Source: Moniliophthora roreri
Lineage: Eukaryota; Basidiomycota; Agaricomycetes; Agaricales; Marasmiaceae
NCBI GenBank assembly: GCA_001466705.2
Contig: LATX02000209.1
Span: 248,001-312,000 of the forward strand
DNA length: 64,000 bases
Reading direction: 5' to 3'
Of the stretch, positions 58,099 to 64,000 are shown in pieces (position 1 is the stretch's first letter; every line of letters begins with the position of its first letter). The translations under genes were made by a program, and so were the position numbers. The notes below the pieces were generated by a model. It was not told where the DNA came from, searched no databases, and was given only the letters and a program-made list of their open reading frames with translations.

Positions 58099-59319
58099 TC
58101 ACAACAAGTCTACTCTTCTACCTTCACGGTTGCTCGTGAAGATAGCATCAACGACTCTCTTGGCCTGCAGTGCATCCTCAATCGTCGCGTATTCTCCTTC
58201 TTGCCCATCCGCGAACGTCTGCCAATACCGAGCAGCCTTTTGTGCCTCCGAGTCCGCTTCAACGTCAATCTTGTTTCCATTCAACCACAGCTCTGGCTCC
58301 GACTTCATGAACGACCTATGCTTCTCGCCCTCAGCCCGGATCTTAATCGCTCCCTTCTCCCCATCGATAACCCAGAACAACCCAGCACTGTGCTCTGACA
58401 GAACGTTACGGATACTGACTGAAAGAACCGTTCCGTCCTTGTTCCCAAACTGACCACCAAAAACAGCTTGGTGAATGTCACTTTGGGGAATCGGCTCCCC
58501 GACCGCTTTACCAGACGCATCGAGTATTTGAATAGTAGGGTACTGGTTCGACAGATGAGAGATGATTGAGGCGATGGGGCCGAAGAGATAGTGTAAAACG
58601 TCGACGAGATGACCACCGTCGATATCGACAATGGTTGCACCGTTCGCAGCGTCGATAATGTAGCTATATGCTTCAAGGGTCTCAGGTCCTCGAGCACCTG
58701 GGAAGCACATGCAAGTAACCTGCAATGTTTATCTATGAGCCACCGTCGAACTAATACAAACATGTTCACGTACCAAAGATGTCGAAACTATCCTTCCAAG
58801 TACTCCAGAGTCGAGGATCTCTTTGATCTAAACACAAAACGTTGAGACAAAAAGATGATGATAAAATGAGCTCGACATGCTCACCTTCCTGACATAGGCA
58901 GCCTGACGCGTCTGAAATCCAACCAGTGTTCTGACACCATTTTTCCGAGCTGCCTCTGTAATTTCTGTAGTCCCAGCTAATTTCTTCCCTGCAGGCCATT
59001 CGATAAACAAATCCTTCTTTGCCTGAAGCACTGGTAGTGCAGCTTCTACGTGCCCTGGCGTGCGTACCGAGATGGCAACCATGTCGACATTGGGGTCCTT
59101 GGCAATGCTCTCGGTAGATCCATGGTACCCTTTCACTGGGACAGACAAAACCTTGCCGTACTTTTCAGCACTAGCAGCCGCAGAAGTCGGGTTGGTGGTT
59201 GATACCGCAGTGATGGTGTATTTAGAGGAAAGAGGTTCTTCGAGAAGGGGTGGAACTATGGTGGAAGCAGCCCAACCGTTCGCAGATAGGCCGACGAAAC
59301 CAAGTCGAATGGGAGACAT
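58099..59319 (-). CDS. Gfo/Idh/MocA-family NAD(P)-dependent oxidoreductase
   Basis: Three exons, 58885-59319, 58774-58827 and 58099-58719, with introns of 57 and 54 nt and phase 0 joins, give 369 residues. The N-terminal Rossmann fold starts MSPIRLGFVGLSANGWA and includes DPNVDMVAISVRTPGHVEAA and the DLFIEWPAGK stretch, where many family members have the EKP motif. The second domain contains ATIVDIDGGHLVDVLHYLFG, the place of the usual D-x-G-x-H substrate-site histidine. The composition resembles the fungal Gal80-like branch (EWPAGK instead of EKP), whose members may be regulatory rather than catalytic. The substrate cannot be named. It is divergent from the flavin monooxygenase-like gene. 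Confidence 0.85.
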
Positions 59320-59380
59320 GTTGTGAGGTGCTGTTTGTTGCGAGTCTGTTTATGATGTTGAGCTCGAGTTCAGAGGAAGT

Positions 59381-59387
59381 TTATATA
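59381..59387 (-). promoter_or_regulatory. TATA box of the Gfo/Idh/MocA gene
   Basis: TATATAA on the minus strand lies about 62 bp upstream of the ATG at 59319, a suitable distance for a short 5' leader. Confidence 0.45.
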
Positions 59388-60032
59388 CCGTAGCCTAGTT
59401 TGCCCGGTATGCCCGCTACACCAGCAACGTTCAACGAGCACGCCATCGAGAATGCTCTTGAGCACAACCCCATGAGAACTCAGGATAGACGATGTACAAT
59501 TACTGCTTACTGCACTGTATTCACCGATTGACACGGTATTTGTTAGATGGATAGACCGGAGGCGTCGGGCTTTCGATTACCAAGGCATATACTGGAGAAT
59601 GGGAAGGGATTTCATTATAAACGGCCACGAGAGTAATCTGCAGTCTGCAGAAGATGAGTATAAAATGAATTAAATACACCGAGGTAGTCCGTACCAACTT
59701 TCTTAAAAACTGCCTTTCCTTGCAAACCAAGCTGGACGTTCTTTCCCATCTCTACGATACCGCGGCCTCCCAGATGATCCGGACTGGGGATTATACTGCG
59801 AGAGGGATTCTGCTGAACGCTGGTGGCGGTCGAGAGAAAAGCAGCGTGGGATCCCAAAAATTCTGCAATACCGTGACTCTCGGTCGCCTTGATCTTACCT
59901 CCATCATGCACCCAGGACGGGTTCCTGTCCCCGACCACATCGCTCAAAGCCCATGAGCGTCAATCACGACGTCCAAGATCCATAAAAAAAAACGGCCCGG
60001 GGCGAGTATGTATATCTAACACTTCAGCACTC
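59388..60032. other. Divergent intergenic region
   Basis: About 650 bp between two divergent oxidoreductase genes. It should hold promoter elements for the FMO-like gene; no coding or repeat feature was supported. Confidence 0.4.
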
Positions 60033-61541
60033 ATGGCTAGACGTATAATGATCATTGGAGCAGGACCAGCGGGCCTCGCAGCGCTCAAAGTTCTGCTCGA
60101 AACACCTCAAGTCAAGTCTGGACATTGGATCGTAAACTCTTTTGAAGCTAGGGAGAAAGTTGGTGGAATATGGTGGGTCGTCAAAGGCCTTTTTGATCAC
60201 TTTCGAAAATTTTGGCTGACAAGCTTTTGTCTGCTGTAGGAATCCAGCTGAAGCAGTCGATGATCCACCGTTAACACCGTTATATGATTCATTAACCACA
60301 AATATTCCACATCCAGGTAAGCCCTCGAACCTATCGTATCACAAATCAGGTTTACGATCTCTTCAATAGTTATGGCATTCACAAGTCACCCATTTCCACC
60401 TTCTACACCCATCTTTCCGCCAGCGGTCACCGTTCAAACGTATCTAGAAGATTACACTTCCCACTTCAACCTTACACCTCACATCCAGTTCAACACGACC
60501 GTCCGCGATATAACATGGCTAAACTCACGCAACCTTTGGTCCGCCACACTATCCACAGGTCAAACAGTCGAAAAACGCGAATACCATACAGTCATCGTAG
60601 CCAACGGTCACTTTCGCAAACCTCGTTATCCAGATACGCTTGGATTATCAGAATGGCGAAAGGCTGGAAGGACAAGTCATTCGTCGTGGTACAGACGACC
60701 GTCTGACCTGGCTTTGACGGTAAGGAAAGTGGTCGTGGTTGGAAATGGACCTAGCGGGCAGGATATCGTGGCTGAATTGGCAGAACACGGTATAACCGTG
60801 ATTCACTCGGTACTAGTCCGAAGTGCAGTCTCAGACTCGGATTCTATCAAGAAACGAGGTGCTATTCTCCGGTTCCACCCAGATCTGAGCACAGTCATAT
60901 TCAAAGACGGCTCAGTCGAAACCCACGTAGACCATTGTATCTTGGCTACGGGGTACGAGATGGAGTTTCCTTTTCTCTCATCGAAACTACTTCCTTCGTC
61001 GTCTCCCGGTGTATTTCCAAACGCGTGGATACCATGGAACTCATCGTATCACGTCTTCCCCCTCGCAAAGCACATATTCCCGTTCCCAGCCGAGAGCCAC
61101 TTTCCTGTTGGCAGCTTGGCGTTCATGGGACTGATTCTTCGAGGAACGCCTCTCTCGCTTTTCGAGGCTCAAGCACGTGCCATTGCCAAGGTATTTGCAG
61201 AGCCGGAAGTATTGGATCTGGAATACGAGAAGCAGGCTATTCTTCGCCGTCATCAAGAGCTCGGTGATGGCAAACAGAACACATGGCACAAGCTCACAGA
61301 ACCTGAAGCTTTCACGTATAGAGACGAACTGTATGAGCTTGCGGGATTGGATCTGAGAGTAGAGGTTTGGGAGAAGGAGATGTGGTTGTACAAGGTGGAG
61401 CTGAGGAGAGAGTGGAGGGCTTTGGTTACCGCGAAAGAATCGGATCGATGGGTTGAGGGGATTGGTTTGGGAGGCAAGCAAGAGTGGATTGGGTTACTTT
61501 GGCGAATATTAGAACGTGCAGGCGTGGCTGCTAAGCGTTGA
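60033..61541 (+). CDS. Flavin-containing monooxygenase-like protein
   Basis: Three exons, 60033-60172, 60240-60316 and 60370-61541, with introns of 67 and 53 nt, give 462 residues. The start places the FAD-binding GAGPAGL at residues 9-15, directly after MARRIMII. EAREKVGGIWNP (with the GGxW signature) follows. VANGHFRKPRYPD and GRTSHSSWYRRP correspond to the FMO identifying region (H-S-x-x-Y-R). VVVVGNGPSGQDIVAEL near residue 195 binds NADPH, and ILATGYEMEFPF is the late ATGY motif. Substrate is unknown; FMO-type enzymes oxygenate N or S atoms or act in secondary metabolism. The gene shares its upstream region with the Gfo/Idh/MocA gene. Confidence 0.87.
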
Positions 61542-63477
61542 GGAAGTAAGCACTCATGTTTGTATTGGATAGATCTTTATGATTATATGTAGGCTCTTTT
61601 ATCAGTCTAAATTTCCGAAGCGAAAGGATTCACACCCAACCGAGGAATATCAAAACGTCATGCAATGCGTTCTCTTTCCCTACTCAATACTCTTGATGCT
61701 TGATCGTCCCCCCGCATCTGCACCGAACTTTGATCAGTGTGATCCCAATGTTCCGATTACACCCCGTCAATCATTGATACCTGGATCGAGCTCACATCAT
61801 GCTGCTCACAATCCGCTCAGGAAGCACAGGGCGCCTCTCTCTGGGCAGTGTGAAGATGCAGAGGCGTAAAAGCATGATGGGGATCATATACGCTTTCTGA
61901 TCAATCTCGCTGGCTTGTGTTCGGATTCAAATTTCATAGTTCTACTACATTCTTTCTCTCTGTTGCTGTAAAGTAGTACGTGACATGTATATCAGAACAC
62001 TACTAGCTGTGCTTGATGAGGCATCTTTTGGAAATGAGCTACGATTTTCACCATAAAGTTGGGCTCAGATCGGCTGTACTAGGGCGGATTCAGTCCGCAT
62101 ACGCCAACCGTTCTCTGTTGAAGGCTAGTCGACAGAGTCATATGAAAGCACTTACTGGGGTTGATGGTCATTCATCGACATCGTCGATCGGACAGAACTC
62201 TTTGAAAAGTGCGCTAGATACGGTGCTTTGGAGTACATGAGTAGGGTCCTGAGATAGTCACGCATGGCCGCTTTGACTGATTTTCTTCGCAGGCTGGATA
62301 CAATGAAAAGCGTCTTGCAAACCGACGGAGGAATTGATTTCGCACGCTCGCGCCTTTTGCTTTCAACCTTCTTGTTCCTTTTTGCCCAGGTCCTTATGAT
62401 TGGCCTAAGTGTGAAATAACACTTGGTAAGCTTTTTTTTTTACGATATGATATATCATATTGACGCTATTTACAGGCCGTAAGACGTTAGTTACGACCCA
62501 CCTGCACCGCTCGGATTTTTGAAGGTTTACCCTGAATCGTCTAGCCCTATCAACACTGCTGTCCTCTCCGGGGCCCGCCAACCCGCATCTTCCACGGAAA
62601 TACGAAGGCACGTAACGTCCTTGATGTTCAAATCACACATGTGTATTGACTCCCGGTGATAGAAGAAGACTGTTTTTTTCCGGACCACCATTGTCAGGGA
62701 GAACGCTTGGAAGCAATGACTTCTTCGGTCATTCTTTGTGATCTGAACCTACTGAAACTCGGCCATCCCCCAATCTTATGGTCCTAGACATCTGCTTGAT
62801 GGTGATGAATCGTGGTGCCCGTAAACCGCTGGCCGTCTACATAGTGCGTCAACTTTTGTTTTCGATGCATCATCTCTGGATTGATCAAGCTCGCTATAGA
62901 CTCCATACTCATGACTATATTGTACCCTTATGGGCACTTTAAGCGTTGTGGTTCATATAGGACCTAAAGTCATGACGGTCACTGGTCCCGATGACGTTGA
63001 TGGAATTCTTGGAGTAGATGCAAGTCCGAAAACCAAGCAATCTGACCAAAAATTGAGGTTTTGCACAGTCTCACAGGCAGGGTAGCGGGTCGTCGAAACC
63101 AAGATATGTTTCTTTGGTCGCAGGTCACCTTGTTCAAAGTGCTCGCAAAGGTACAGTGCCTGAAGATCTTTTGTCCTTGACGTTGCAGTGCCTAGAAGAG
63201 TCCCGCGAATACTTCGTCATACGTCACATATTTCAATGCTCAGGAAAGGTCCGAACGATTAAGCTTTTCTTCTTTCGTTGGATGTATTGGGGGCAACGAC
63301 CTCGTGAGGAGATCCAGATATTCTGATTGGAGCATCAAGACTATGAATTACGGGTCCCGCAATCTGATATCGAAGTGATGTGGTATTGAAAGACGTAGAC
63401 GACGACGGCTGGCAAGGCATGAGGTATTTGCGCTTCCTTGTGCTATATTTTGTCGTCCAAACAATATGACTGAACCA
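61542..63477. other. Intergenic, no supportable gene
   Basis: About 1.9 kb. ORFs are at most 96 codons and carry no recognisable motif. No repeats were noticed. Confidence 0.4.
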
Positions 63478-63485
63478 TATAAAAA
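63478..63485 (+). promoter_or_regulatory. TATA box of the dioxygenase-like gene
   Basis: TATAAAAA lies 32 bp before the ATG at 63517. This is close, implying a very short leader or a start slightly downstream. Confidence 0.45.
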
Positions 63486-63516
63486 GGACTTTTATTACCT
63501 GCAAGGCTCCATAACC

Positions 63517-64000
63517 ATGATCTTCTCACCCTTCGTCAGTTTCTTTGCTCTCACTTCTCTTGTAATTGGTGAGCATGATCATATAAACTTTGGCGATGCT
63601 CCAAACTCATTCAATGCCTCTGTAGCTCACCCCGGCGAGGTGCATCGCCGTTTGAGCGACACTGAACTTGCCCGTAGGACAGCTTCGGCCTCTGCTCGTC
63701 ACTTGGCAGCACGAAATTGCGCCCCTGAAATCGCCACATTTAACGCCAAGCGTAAGACTAAAAGAGCTCTTGCAGAGGGACAGCCTGAGGGGGCGACGAC
63801 TACCACTAGCGCCGAAGGACCTCATTACACAGAGCTCCAGAAGTAAGGACCTGCTCAAACTTTATGCAGTACTTTTCGCTGATGAACACACTATACCCTT
63901 TAGTAATACCTGCGTCCTCACGCCAGAGTCGTTAGAAGGGCCATATTACATTAACAATGAGATGGTACGAGGGAACTTGATTGAAGATCAACCGTATGTC
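63517..64000 (+). CDS. Secreted intradiol ring-cleavage dioxygenase-like protein (5' part, cut by window end)
   Basis: Exon 1 is 63517-63842 and exon 2 begins at 63904 after a 61-nt intron (GTAAGG … TTTAG), running off the window. The start MIFSPFVSFFALTSLVIG is a signal peptide. A charged, Ala/Arg-rich propeptide-like region follows (HRRLSDTELARRTASASARH). Exon 2 encodes NTCVLTPESLEGPYYINNEM, the entry of the extracellular fungal intradiol dioxygenase-like domain (family pattern C-x-L-T-P-E-x-x-x-G-P-Y-Y). Such proteins are secreted and thought to act on catechol-type aromatics. The iron ligands lie beyond the window, so catalytic competence cannot be judged. Confidence 0.8.

Overview
The window reads as nuclear DNA of a mushroom-type basidiomycete (Agaricomycetes). 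Protein genes are split by many very short introns (47-67 nt, GT...AG, usually with a CTAAC/CTGAC-like branch site). Neighbouring genes lie on both strands without operons. The families present (a giant DUF3638 protein, a Num1/Mcp5-type PH protein, a ULD-type ubiquitin-like protein, secreted intradiol-dioxygenase-like and DUF3455 proteins, and Ty3/Gypsy chromoviruses) are typical of that group. No ribosomal, tRNA or CRISPR features were seen.

Layout. 1-9.3 kb: 5' part of a giant minus-strand gene (DUF6606/DUF3638/DUF3645 architecture, about 2,976 codons inside the window), with a probable small frame-disrupting deletion near its N-terminus. 9.3-14 kb: gene-poor, only weak ORFs. 14.0-16.4 kb: serine/proline-rich plus-strand gene of unknown function. 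17.7-18.3 kb: decayed DUF3455 gene. 18.7-20.5 kb: nine-exon Sde182-like (nucleoside-hydrolase-like plus PKD-like) gene. 20.8-21.8 kb: CFAP20-domain gene. 22.15-27.65 kb: large Num1/Mcp5-like cortical anchor gene. 27.9-29.6 kb: two weak hypothetical genes.

30-50.4 kb is a retrotransposon and repeat block. It holds a nearly full-length chromovirus (LTRs at 31.09-31.51 and 37.87-38.31 kb, minus strand). Its gag and pol keep their frames throughout and are broken only by in-frame stops, 11 of 12 being TGA. The element carries an extra post-integrase ORF pair (ORF3a/ORF3b). A diverged, chimeric relative at 40.7-46.6 kb has lost its pol region, which is occupied by a 2.49-kb palindromic element, and its ORF3 is split by a hAT-type MITE with an 8-bp target duplication. 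A third LTR with a gag start, another MITE, an AT-rich inverted-repeat element holding a SINE-like segment, and a 71-bp minisatellite complete the block. The minisatellite runs into the last exon of a ten-exon ULD gene (50.4-52.1 kb).

52.8-54.7 kb holds two decayed tandem copies of an unrecognised sequence. The right end returns to ordinary genes: a single-pass membrane protein gene (56.6-57.8 kb), a Gfo/Idh/MocA oxidoreductase (58.1-59.3 kb) divergently paired with a flavin monooxygenase-like gene (60.0-61.5 kb), and the start of a secreted intradiol-dioxygenase-like gene cut by the window edge.

The strongest candidates for something undescribed are the extra ORF3a/3b cassette of the chromovirus, conserved at protein level between two diverged copies, and the large palindromic element that replaces pol in the second copy. 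Exon boundaries were assigned by hand from splice motifs, frame continuity and remembered family patterns; no search was run.
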